Assembly (NCBI GenBank): GCA_023053545.1
Contig: JAKZAN010000006.1
Location: forward strand, 2,795,001-2,859,000
Direction of reading: 5' to 3'
Length of the DNA: 64,000 nucleotides
From: Lepidurus packardi
Taxonomy: Eukaryota > Arthropoda > Branchiopoda > Notostraca > Triopsidae
Shown: one piece after another, positions 25,501-37,500 of the stretch
Layout of the letters: each line of letters opens with the position of its first letter
Numbering within the stretch: the stretch's first letter is position 1
Notes under the pieces: model-generated
The model's input: the letters and a program-made list of their open reading frames with translations, nothing else
Told to the model about the DNA's origin: nothing
Database searches by the model: none
Program-made: the position numbers and the translations under genes

Positions 25501-28500
25501 GTACTTTGCTATTCGAGCCGTAAGTGAAGGCTGAATTCGTTAGAGGAGCAGCAGCATTTACATTGTGTCTGTGCCGAAGTAGACTTCATTTATGCGGCCA
25601 CAGAGCTCTGGAACAAAGCTTTCGTGTTGAGGAAGAGTTGAGAGAGTAGCCTTTGCGAAGATAATGCGAGACTAGAGAGAGAAAGAGCGGTGCTGAGCCC
25701 ACCCACATTGTTTACACATTTCTTTGTAAAAATCGAGGGGGATAAAATGGAAGATAATTTTTTTTTTTCATCCCTAGCCCCGTCAAGGTTGTTGGGAGCA
25801 ATAGATCACTGCGTTTTTGAGGCGCGATCAGGATGCTGGCGTCGTTTATCATTGGCTAAAGATTGGCCATGGTGTAGTCTATCTAACCCAACTCTTTGAG
25901 ACTTGGAACATTTGGGGAATGGGAGTATGGGTGATGCGTACCGTCAACCGCGCCCCTGGTTCTAGATTTTATTTTGATTACAAAAGGGGATGAAATAAAA
26001 GTAGAGAGAAAGGAGCATGGCATGCGAGACGTGAAAGATGAACCGAGAGAAGTTATGCTGCGTTGCGCTTGTTGCTTATTTTTTGGCAAATCTATGGCCT
26101 TTTTTTGGTGTGGCTCTTACACTTTTGATGCTCCCGAGTTTGTATAATCAGTCATGCCAAGCGGGAAGGAGGTTGGGAGAAATTAGCTCACAGGCGTCAA
26201 GCTCAAGTTATCAGTCACAGCTTCCCAAACTTGAACTTGAAGACTTTACTTGAACTTTTTCGTGTCGGCGAAGGAGTAGTGATGATATAGACGAGCCGGA
26301 TGTGGGGTAATTTAGGGCTTGGAAAAGACGAAGCAGAAGACTAGGACGAAGAATGGGGGGCATTGTTATGCCAACTTTGTTTGCGGACTTTCTAATATTC
26401 CCTAAAGTCTGATGGAAAACTCGTTTGAAGGCAGAGAAAAATGGAAATTATGCACCAAATTTTTGCATAATTAAGATTCCCCGAAGTTGATGGCGCGGAG
26501 GCTGTAACATGAAAAGATCTTAACACCTTCTTGTATTTTGTAATGCTGTTTAACCCTCCTCCAAGTCGACCCCAATAGGTCCTCCGTCTGACAAGATCGC
26601 TTATCTGTGGGAAAGATAAGGTATGAAAAAAGGGGAAAACCTGAGTGAAGTTTCCTCATCTGTAATAACTACCAAACCCTACTTTTCAATGCATACTGGA
26701 TTAAGTTGAACTATGGAAAATGCGCAGTAGCGGCTTCTTCCTCCCGAGTTAGGCCACCTGTGAATGCAAAGGAAGCTTCGGTACAGGTTGAGATGCATGG
26801 GGGGCCCCTTCATTCGCCCCTTTTCCACCCTCCCGCAGCCCGGCAACCACCATTTTCACACCTTGGTCTTCTGATGTGGTCTTGCACGGATATGGTGGCA
26901 GGAACGTTTTCCCCTCTTACCTTTTTTTATATTTTAGCGTAAAAACTTCAAATTTTGTATGCCCATGTTAATGTGGCGTATACGGAGGTTGTCTGCTGTT
27001 CGGCTTTTGTGAGTCAAGCGAGATAGGGGAGGAAGAAGGGCCTTATTCTTTTGTCTTAACTCCTGAATCATCGATATTGTCTTGGGGGGATAGAGTCAGA
27101 GAGAGAGAGAGTTGAAATTGAGGGGCAGACTTTTTTGAACAGGCCACGATGTTTTACTTCTTTTCCTTTTCAAGTTGTTGGGGGGGAAATATCTGAAAAA
27201 GACCGTTGGGTGGAGAGGGAAGAATAAGTCTAAAAATGTAAAGTTCCAAATCCGTTTCGGCCCCTTCAGCACTTCTTGAGATTGTCAAGAGTACTTGAAA
27301 TCCTCCTCTATAGTGCTCCTTTGCCTTTTGCATATAAAATTTTGGGTTGAGAATAGTTTTGAAGCTCGCGAAGACGTGTTTCTCTTTTACATTTTTTGGG
27401 AGTCGTGCATGGCAAGTCGCAAAGTAATTAAAATTTTGGGGGTACCAGAGTAGTAAAATATGTCACGGGGTTTGGCCAAGTGGACGCTATGCTGACAAGC
27501 TCCGACAAGCTGTTTTATTAAATGTTTAACGCCTTTCGCTGCAAACAGAGCGAGACGACCAGTTTGTGGTGACTTGGCAACTTGGCAAAGGCCCGATTTT
27601 TCCTACTTTCTTTTATAATATTTGAAATACCGAAGTCGTCTAGTTTCTCACTTGTTTCCCACTTGTCCGTGTCAAGCGATGTTTAGTTTCGGACAGATCT
27701 TTAAATAAAACAAACTTTAAAGTGTGTGAGCTAATTTGCATACATGGGAAGAAAATCCCGGAAGGAAACCGCCGGATAAGGGGGGGAAAAGATTAAGAGG
27801 ATAAATAGGAAATTGGCTAATGTGTGCTCGGGCTCGCGAGTCATTAAGATGAAACCGATGTTTTCACAAAACGGTTTACCGTTTTGAAGGAACTCACCCT
27901 CGGACCCCTGGAGCAACCCCCCTTACTGTTGCTGTGCATGACTTTGAACCTGAGCGGGCTGCGAGCCAAGTCTCCATTACTCAAGAATGCAAAAGATGCT
28001 GTAGATGATAGGCACTTCCCCTCGTTATCGACAATGTTGCACATGCATGACATTTTCCAAAGTGCTTAGCTCGCTCGCTCCCTCCCCCACTAACTCTCCA
28101 GTCGCTGTGACGGGATTCTTTAGCTTCAGCCAAAATTCTTTCAAAGATTGTACTTTGTATTTTTTTGGAGCCCAAAAAGTTTAGAGTTCGGTGCGGTTGA
28201 TGTTTAAATAGACTCACTCTTTCGTTTTTCATTTCAAGGATCATTTTCTAGATAAACGTCTCATATACTCTTTTTTCGCATTTGCTTGGGTTGTGAGCTA
28301 ATTTGGGTCTTTTTCAAGTTTTTGTGATTTCTGGCCGGAATTTGGTGCCTGTTCCCAATTAAACTGTGGGAGGGCCATGAAAGAGCCAGGATATGGCATG
28401 AGACTCAACATTCTTGCAAGACAGAAACATACAGACCTGGCAGTTTCGGATGCAGAGACGTCAACAGATTAGGCGCCAGTGATGCTGGACTGTGTGTGAC

Positions 28501-31500
28501 TAGTACGTGTGTATGTTTGCATGAACAGCATTAGCTAGGCTTTTTTGCGACCTTTTTGGGGGACCAAGAGGAAACGATACTTTTTTAAGATCTAAACAAT
28601 TTCGTGATCAAGGAAATGGGCATGCTAGAGAGAGGCCTCGGGGTTAGTTAAATCAGGGCGGGGCCTGTACATTCTTCGTGTACCTTTGATATTATTCATG
28701 ACAATCATATTCAGTCACTGTTTGAGCTTTACTGAAAAAGAAACGTGGAAAGTTGCCTACTGTTCTATGATCATTCTTACGACAACGTCGTCGTCACGTG
28801 ACAGCGCTTCCAGCGCCATCTTGTGCTCTTCACTCGAAAGACCAGTGAGGAACTTGACTTGCGATTTCAACTGGAACGGTTTGCAATAAAGCTCACTAAG
28901 AATGGTAATGTCAGGTGTGTGAGTGTATGTGAGTATTATTGGTCTAGCTGCAGCCTTTTCTGACGGATTTGAACGCAAACTTGGGTTGGGGGACTGGCGA
29001 TAATAAGAACTTGTAATAAGTCATGTTTGGGAAATCTTTGGACAGTTTGGGCATTTCATTGTTGCTGGTGACGACTGAGTTGTTGAAGAAGGCGGGGGTG
29101 AGTAATGAAACGGGGGGTGGAAGTGGAAGATTTAGCCCGAGTGGCAAATAAACATGTCACTTTGGCGGAAACCAGAAATCGTGTCGCCGTTTTGTGCAGC
29201 GTGGGGTGGAAAAGGGGAGAGGGGGGTAAGGAGAGGGTTTGAAGAGGCTCAGGATTCCATGGAATGCACCCACCACAACTCTTACTTACTACATACTCTT
29301 AACCGTATACAAGGGGCGCCAGGGTATTGAATATAGCTTTTCTCAGTTTCACCCCTTCTCCTTTTTGAAAACCCTCGAAATCCTCCGTCGCCGGGCACGA
29401 ATAGGGGGTATGTCGTCCTGTCTGTTAGGCAAACGACCCCCATGTGCTCGAGAATTGCATGGCCCAACTAACACGCCACAAATACTGCCTTCCCCCTTTT
29501 TAATTCCAAGTATGTGGCCCGATCAGCCAACCAACTATTTACAATTGTCTTACTTTGCCCCCTCGCCGGTCGATTTCTTTGCCGAGACTTGAATAAACCC
29601 TGAACAGAGTTGGCTAACACAAGCAAAACCACGCCCTCGTGTGGATTTAGTGTGAGTGTTTGCTTTTTATCTTTCCAAGAAGACGGTGGGGGTGCTTGTT
29701 GAGCCGTTTTATATTCTTTGCTCAAGATAATTGATAAGCGGTCTAGGATTTTTCTTTGCCTAAGCAATTAGGTAAAGGGAGATGGGTGAACTTGCAGAGG
29801 CTTATGGGGTCATACACGCCATACATGCATGCAGACCAAATGGGACCCAAGGGGACTAAAATAAAAAGGATGTAAAAAAAAAAAAGAGCGAGAGAGAGAA
29901 GTCGAAATGATTAGCAGATGGGGGGTATATGTTGGGACGAGTTTTGAGTGTAGAGCAGTTACGTTTGTCGTCTTTGGTGTCGTTGGGCCTGTTGACAGAT
30001 TTGGGGTACGGCCGTTTAGTATTTTGGAACTGTGCTCGAGCATCACGTGTCTTTTCCCGCCTGGCTTGGAAGGGAAAGCAAAAGACGACATACACGAGTT
30101 TTGAATTTTTAGGAAAAATAATTTATCTTGGCTTTTTTTGGGTAGTCCGGAGGGACTTTATTTCGTCCAATTTTTAGGGGTGGGGAGGATTTTCTTTTTA
30201 GTGTATTAAACTCCCAGAAGCCTGTAAACATCTCAAGACCTGTAAAGGTCAGGTTACAGCTGCTGGACAGACAGCTTAATGTACGCTATTTTGACATTGG
30301 GCGAGTTTCTTTGAAGATGACAGCTTTAAAATCCCCTTTACTCCATCTTTCATCGAAGAAAGCATGGAAATTCCGGGGCTTTTTAACCCAGAAGAAAATG
30401 CACATTACAAAGGGACGAAAGGGCATGTCAAGTTGGATTTTGGGTTAGAAATCCGAGAAAAAAATGGTAAAAGTCCTCGAACGATGCGCAAATCCACTCG
30501 ATAAACCCAGTAGGAAACTCATTGTTGGCAACAATAGCGAACAAACCCTCTCCATTTTTTCTTTTCTTTTCGGGGAAACAGACTGGGAGAGTTGCGGTGG
30601 CCTGCCAAGTGTGCTGGGAATGGGGGAAAAAGGTGTTTTACTATAGGAAAGGGGCCTAAAGGTGGGCCCTATACGTCGTATTGACCGGAATACCTGAGCC
30701 ATCTTACAAGTGCGAAAGCTTTTGGGGCTTTGCAACTTTTGGCTGCATCTTGTAAGTTGTAACCGAGGAGGGCGCTGGGAGTATGGAGGGATTTCGGGGA
30801 CAACAATAGGACCGCAGTCGCCTTGAAAATAATGGCTGTAAGTTTAGTTGCATAATGGACCTTTTTGGGGTCTTGTCCCTACTAAGAATAGGCTTGGGAT
30901 GTTCACTGAAGAGTAGAACATATATCTAAGTTTGCCATTCAAGTGTGATAGCTGCCTATTGTTGCCGGTGCTCTTTATTCTTGACCAAACTCCGTGTCGT
31001 CTTCTCAGAAATGAACTCTTGTGGCCTTGAATAAAACGTCGCTTGGCCCAGCCGAGTTTCGCTTGCAAGGAAATTGGACTTTTTTTTTTCTTTTTTATGG
31101 GTACGAACTGCCTGCGGATTCTTAATGAAGCCCTGTGGTGGCTTTTACGAATCTATATTTCTTCAAAAGAAAATGTCTGGAAAAGAAATTGGGATTGTTG
31201 CCACGTAGCAACAGAGAAGGAAATTGGGATGCTTAAGAAATTTTTAATAAGAGGAGTAAGATACCACAAGATTGGTGGGAAGGGGGCTTACGCCTATATT
31301 TGCTTCCGTTTTCAGAGACTTCTTCTTCTGCATGTTCTTTATCTCCATTTTTGCTGCTGAGATTGGATATATATACGAGAAGATCGTGTATACACAACAG
31401 GCCCACGAGGTTATCAAACGCTAGCCCCTTAACATGCATGGTGAAGATATCAGCCAGCAATGTAGAGCTAGCAGCCAAAAGATACGAGGGGGGCATAGAG

Positions 31501-34500
31501 AGAAATGGGGATATAAAAAAATCAAGGGCCACCTATTCTGCTTTCTCATGCTCTTGGGAATATTATATTTTTTTGTACTTTGGCTCAGGGTTCAGAAACG
31601 GATCAACAAAGACGGCCATTATGGCAAGCTCTTGTACAGGAGAGGGGCGTGTCATCCTCATTCATAGCGAACATCACCCGAAAGGTCCATTTTTAACCCC
31701 GTAGTGCCATAACGGTCCACATTGAGCTTTCCTTTACTGGGTCTGCTCGCTTGCAATTTTACTCGCCTCAACTTTTTTTTTCGTTTTCTGTTTTGGGGGG
31801 TAGCTATGCGTTTTTCACACTTGGGAGTGTATTTCCAGCGTGGCAGTTTAGGGAAAGCGGTAGAAACATCGGGAGCACACGAAAAAGAAATATTTTCCCT
31901 TTTTTTTTCCTTGCCAACCTTTTCATCGGTTTCAGAAAACTTGGCTGGTTATATATCCCCACCAGCAAGGATGGGGTGTTGTTTATTCATGAGATTCATG
32001 GGCACCTTGAGTACTAATTTTTTTTCTTTTTTTTTTTTTCGCGTTTCAATGCTTTTAAAAGTTCTGGAGGTGGATGGCGTGGAAAGAAAATGCTGCGGTC
32101 TAGATTTCACACATCATTAAGGGTGGCCCTAACAATTTTTTGCATTTTTCTTTCTTTATCCAAAGTAAGAGGGGAGCTTGAGTGATTTTCTCTCAACTTT
32201 TTTTCCACCGAGATCTATGGTTTATTTAGTTATGGTGTATAGTGAACAAAAAGAGCAGTTTGGAAAGTACTTGTGTAATTTGATTTCGGTGTGGGGATGT
32301 GTGAAGACTGGAAAATTTTTCCCATCCACCCATCTTCAACGGGGGAAAAAAAATATAAAAATGAAAAAGAGAACGAACAGTCATGGTCCGCTGGTGACAA
32401 TTCTCCCAAACGCGTATCTGTGTAACAAATTAAAGATTATACCCAATTTTGCGTTGCCAGCGCGACTGATATAAAAAGCCTTCACGAAAAGGAAGAGAAA
32501 AAGAGCAAGGGGAGGTTTAAATAAAAAGGAAAAGAAAATACAGGACACGTGGTACGAATCAAACTGGGGATCATAGTACTGCGCGATTCTTGAAGTTGGA
32601 AAAAGGGACTTGAATAGAGTACATAGACCCTATAAGAGGGGGGTTACATTCTGTCAGAGGGTGTATAAGTTTCACACATTGTCACGTGCAGCATTGCACG
32701 TCATGTTTGGCGCCCTGTATTGTCAACAACAGCTGAGACCATCTGTCCATCACTGGCCTATATAATATCTTCCCCATACAGATACTCATTTTCAGGCCCG
32801 GGCATATTTAGTTGGGAATTTGGATTTTTAGCTGGAATCAGGGTTAGCTAGGGAGAACTGGAGAAGCTTAGCAATTTGAGACTTGTGTTAGAGCGACAAG
32901 GGTGCAGAAAGCCTTGGCGAAACCTTATGAGATTCTTCAAAACTTCCCAGCTTGTCGTGTATACGTAGAAGGGGTGGGACATGGGGAGGAGGGTTGGTGT
33001 AAGCCTGGCGGAGGGGGTAAGAAGAAATAAAAGGGAAAAAAAACGATCAGGGGGTTGTGGTGTGAAGTGCGCCAGGACCCCCCTGATGAGCCCGTGACAG
33101 AGAAGAGGAGTGGGGATGACCTCGGGCCGGTTCAAAGTTGGAAGAATAGTTCTAATATGGGTCATTAGGTTTGAAAAAAGGGTCGCAACTCTTAACGGCA
33201 GCTGTGTGTCCATGCAAATGTTGTATGGTCTATGTGGATACCGGGTAGGGGCCCAGTGTATAGAATACGAGTTTGGGGGGATCGTCGAGATGAATGTTTT
33301 CCTGATTTTGATAGACGCGTGGGATGGGTTGGGATGCATTGACACCTTACAATGGGAAGAGGGAAGAGTTATCGTTGCGCGGTCAAGCGTCGACTGTCTC
33401 CGGAGGTGATCTGGAGGTCCGAAGCGCGTCCGTTTGGTAGATCGTGAGAAAAACGAGCCGAGAAAATGATCATCCCCCCCTCCTTTTGTGGGTAAATGTC
33501 AAGTGCAGCAGCAGCACATTAGTGGGGACTTTTAATGGATCCACGCATTGTTGGGAAAGACTTTTAAGCTTTCGGTGGAAGTTTTTTGGCAACTGCCAAC
33601 GGGAAGAGCAGCTAGAGCAGAGCCACTAGTCGGTCTCCCTTATAGCTTGAAATCGCTTCCTTTTCCTCTTTCACCGGTGTGTGTGTGTGTGTGAAAGAAG
33701 GGGCCTAACTATCTGCAGGCAATATTGAATCGCGGAACGACTTCCGGCAGTTAATGATTCGCCATTGATTGCAGGGCAATTTGAAATGCTCCTTAGGGGT
33801 TGCATTTGAGAAAACCAATGCGAAAACGATACTTTCTCACCTTCGAGGGGTGATTGAGCGTCCAAAAAGTGAAAGAAAAAAAGGACGTTTACAACCCTTA
33901 GCTATTGAGTCGACAGCTGCGCTCCTTCGTGACTGACACCTTTGCATTGTTGCTTGTGTGAAGGAAACCCCCTTTTTATAGCGTTTGCGTATGGGAGAGC
34001 TGGGTCTTTTACCCCCTTGAATAGCAAATCTTTGCGTTTGGCTGGGTTTAAACCAGGGTTTAAGCACATACGCGTTGTAAGCACGCAGAGCGGTATTGTG
34101 CCATGGCGTTATACACTTGGGAGGGGGTAAAGAGGGAGGGCAATAAAGCATACTTGTTGTGGTTCTGGCGGACAGTGTGATGGAAAAAAGACGGAGTTGA
34201 TACCCAAATCCTTGTTATTGTGCTTCACACCTTGTCCGATTCCACATGAGCGAGTCCTGAATCTCGACAGTTTTGACGATTCGCTTCCAACTTGATTGAG
34301 TTTGGGTGCTGGCTCGGAAACTTTTTTCCCTCGTTCTTCACATGCTTGGCTTGTCAGTGTCCCATTCTTTGCAGAGGCAGCAAGCAAAAGCTTGATTAGA
34401 GCGTGGTTCCGCTCCAATCAACTGCTAACACAGTCTGCTCAGAGGCGTTCATGACAGGGTTGGTGCTTCCAAGCTTCTATCGGAATTTTTATTTTTTTAA

Positions 34501-37500
34501 AGTCTTTTTTGTAATTTATTTTGGTTAGCCCGGGGTTCCGAAACGCCAGGGAGTATATAGCGCACAGATCTATATTTATATAAAATATCCTTGTTTGACC
34601 TGCTGCTGTGCGGCTGCGATAAAAGCTTCTGTTTGGTATTCAGACACGACACGGAAAGTTCTTGATCCACCTATCAATTATAGTCTTGTGTGTTGCGAAC
34701 ACACAAACACGGGATATTTTATTCATCACATGCAAATGAGCGACGAGCTCAGTTCATAGATATATATATGTACACGGGGATAAAAGAAAAGTGCAAGGCG
34801 GAGTGTAATTTGATATGTAAATGCAGTGAAATTCTTCTCAAGTCAAACGAAGTGGAACTAATCTCATTTTTCTCGGCTTGTTCGCCTTCTTCGCAGGAGC
34901 TTTGCGAGCACCGCGGATTACAGAGCACCCTGTGGACGTGACGGTCCCCAGAGGTGAACCAGCCACCTTGAAATGCAGCGCAGATGGGAACCCTCCGCCG
35001 ACCATCCAGTGGTACCGGGATGGCGATGTAGTTTCCACTGCACCTTCGGAGCCCAAAAGTCACCGCGTCCTATTACCTGACGGCGGACTCTTCTTCCTCC
35101 GAGTCGTCCAAAGCCGGAAAGACAACGACGGTGGCTCGTACTGGTGCGTAGCGCGGAATTCGGCCGGTACTGCCCGCTCCAGGACCGCCAACCTCACCGT
35201 AGCTTGTAAGTCTTGCCATTTTTTTTTATTAGGCGTCATAAAGCTCAACTATCCACGTCATGGTTGCAAAATCAGCTTTTTATTTTCAATTTTAAAAAAA
35301 ATAATTAAGAATTCATACGTAGGAGGGGAAGGCTTCAAGTTTCGGGGAGCTTGAAAACGCGTTAAGCCAAGAGATATAAGGAGAACGAGGTTAATTTGGA
35401 GCCATATAAGGTTGCGCCGAGTAAAGGACCTTTAGTAATGATAGGGTTTAAAGCTCCGTCATTAAAGTGCGTAGGTTTTGCTTTGGCCATTCACTACCAC
35501 CCCCCCCAATAAAGCCCCCAGAGCGGCTCTGTCGGTGAATTATGACCTAAAAGTCCCAATTCGCAGGACAACTGCAAAGTTTTATAATAGGAAGGAGGCG
35601 GTTGTATCCTAACCGCCAAGTTTTTTTTTTCTTTTACGAGGACAAGATTGGGACGTCCCCTTCCATAAGCTGGGTCTGAAATTATTCTTGGGAGTTTATA
35701 CCACCAATTTTGGATAGTGAATATAAGAAAAAGGCGGCGCCAATTCTGATTGACCCTTTGCCCTGTTAGAGAATACAGCAAAGCGAAACAAAAAGCGTGA
35801 AATGAAAAGCTGGAAAGCCCAGAAACAATAGCCGGGCAGGAAGCTCATTGAGTACATAATATGTGTGTGTGTGTTGAGAAGCTCCTTTTGTTCAAGAGTT
35901 GGAAGTTATGAACGATCTGGCCGGGGTTTGAGGATTTTGGACTTGACCGCGCACGAGTCCGTTCTTTTTCCTTGGTCCAATTTCCCCTCGTTCTTCTCTT
36001 GATGGAGAAGAGCCAATTAAGACCGAGAGAAGCGAGAGAGAGAGAAACGGTCCCTGTTGCTTATCGAATTCCGGATATGTAAGAGACGTTCATTACAGTT
36101 AGTCTTGGACGTTAATGACGTCGTCCTCCTCCGCCTTTCTCAAGCACTTCTTTTGTTTTTGCAGAATGACCCTTATTTACTGGGCTTCGAGCACACGACA
36201 ATAAGGGTGTTTGTGTCTTCGTTGAAAGAGGGAAAATTTTTATTTTACCCCTTTGTGGGGTAGTGTAGCGGGCGGCGGGTGTTTGGGTCGCACAGACACA
36301 CACACTAAGAACGCGGGCGGAGGCTCAGGGAGTGAGTAATGAACCTCTGCTAACCCAACTTAATGAACATGCAATTTACGGGGCTTTGCCTCCCGACTTG
36401 ACGTTGAATTTACTGGACGGCTTGGAATATCCCACAGTCAAGGGTTCATTATGTGTCAACCCTGCGGTTACCCACGGCAACTTGGGCCACAGAACCCAGA
36501 AAATGAGTCTAAATATCTATAATCCCCCGTATTATTCCTGCTCACTCTCTCTTGTAGTTCCGATTTGGCTTTCCGGCGTGCTGGGAAGTAAATTGAGCGT
36601 CACTCACGCGAAGGAAGAAACACTTTTTTTAGGAAGCGGTTAATATTTCTGTTCCCTTAATGGTGTATCGGAGTCGAAGAAGTGGAAGAATATATGGCGA
36701 CTTTTAACCCATTAGCTTTAACTGCGCTACTAATGATTCCTCTTAGGAGGGCCTAATTGGGGCTGGGTTTCGGCTGGAGTTGTACAGCCTTCTCGGCTTG
36801 CCGATGGTCCGCTCCCCTTAGCAGCATCCCAATTTGCTATGCATTAAGAGTTATAAGTTCGAAAAAGGGAGGGTGTTTCCGAGTCTGCTAATCTGAATGG
36901 ACATTGTTGTCGCGGTCACTCCAGGCGTCCGTGTTTTTGTGTGCCCCGTTTTGTTTTTCCCCAGTGGTCAGATTCTTAATCTTTTACGTTAGGCTCGTGT
37001 GAGAGTCTGGGTCGCCTTTTGGGTTCTTGCACGCCATTAGCCCATTAATCCGCGCAGTTTCGGGTAGGGACGGATGGCTTGGAAATGATAAAGATTGACT
37101 TGGACGAGCGTTTTGAAAGCAGCGTGTGGCGATGGCACCTTGTAAGTACAAGCTGTAAAAAGGCACAAGTCGCATCCTCTTGGTGTCCGTGTCCATGTCA
37201 AAGACGACGCTGAGAGTCCCAGCTTTTACACTTTTTGCATTCTTAATGAGAGCAGGGACTCCCTTCCTATTCTTCTTACTTGCGCGCTGACATCCCCTGA
37301 CGTGCATGGCGATTGATAGGGAATTACAGAATCAGGAGACAGGCTGGGTGAACGAGTGGGCTAAATTGACTGAACGACCAGTATATCGATCTTTACCTTG
37401 TCGTGCTGTCATGGTTGAGTTGGGAAGCATTTAGAGTTGAGTGCGAAGCGCAAGGTTATGCACGACTGTAAAATTTGTCGCTTTGAATACCTTCTGTTGC

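Larger units (their letters stand above)
16557..34896 (+). other. robo: robo intron 1 (18.3 kb)
   Basis: Runs from the GTAAGT donor after the signal exon to the TCGCAG acceptor before Ig1. I see no exon with Robo homology in it. Reading frames inside are short and lack codon bias or recognisable domains. The sense strand is G-rich over C in many places, with frequent runs of four or more G. It holds long G and T tracts at 20563-20834, GT repeats at 24117 and 33677, an AG repeat at 27098, and perfect inverted repeats at 27867 and 32684. A small signal-peptide-like frame at 26038-26253 is discussed as a finding. Long first introns in guidance receptors often house enhancers; that is inference here. 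Confidence 0.75.

Noticed and set aside
32848..33345. 165-codon minus-strand frame rich in proline, threonine and leucine
   Set aside because: Reflects the G-rich sense strand read backwards (C-rich codons); no family resemblance.
35210..35354. Extension of the Ig1 reading frame past 35205
   Set aside because: The GTAAGT donor and the loss of Ig character right after NLTVA show that this is intron read-through.
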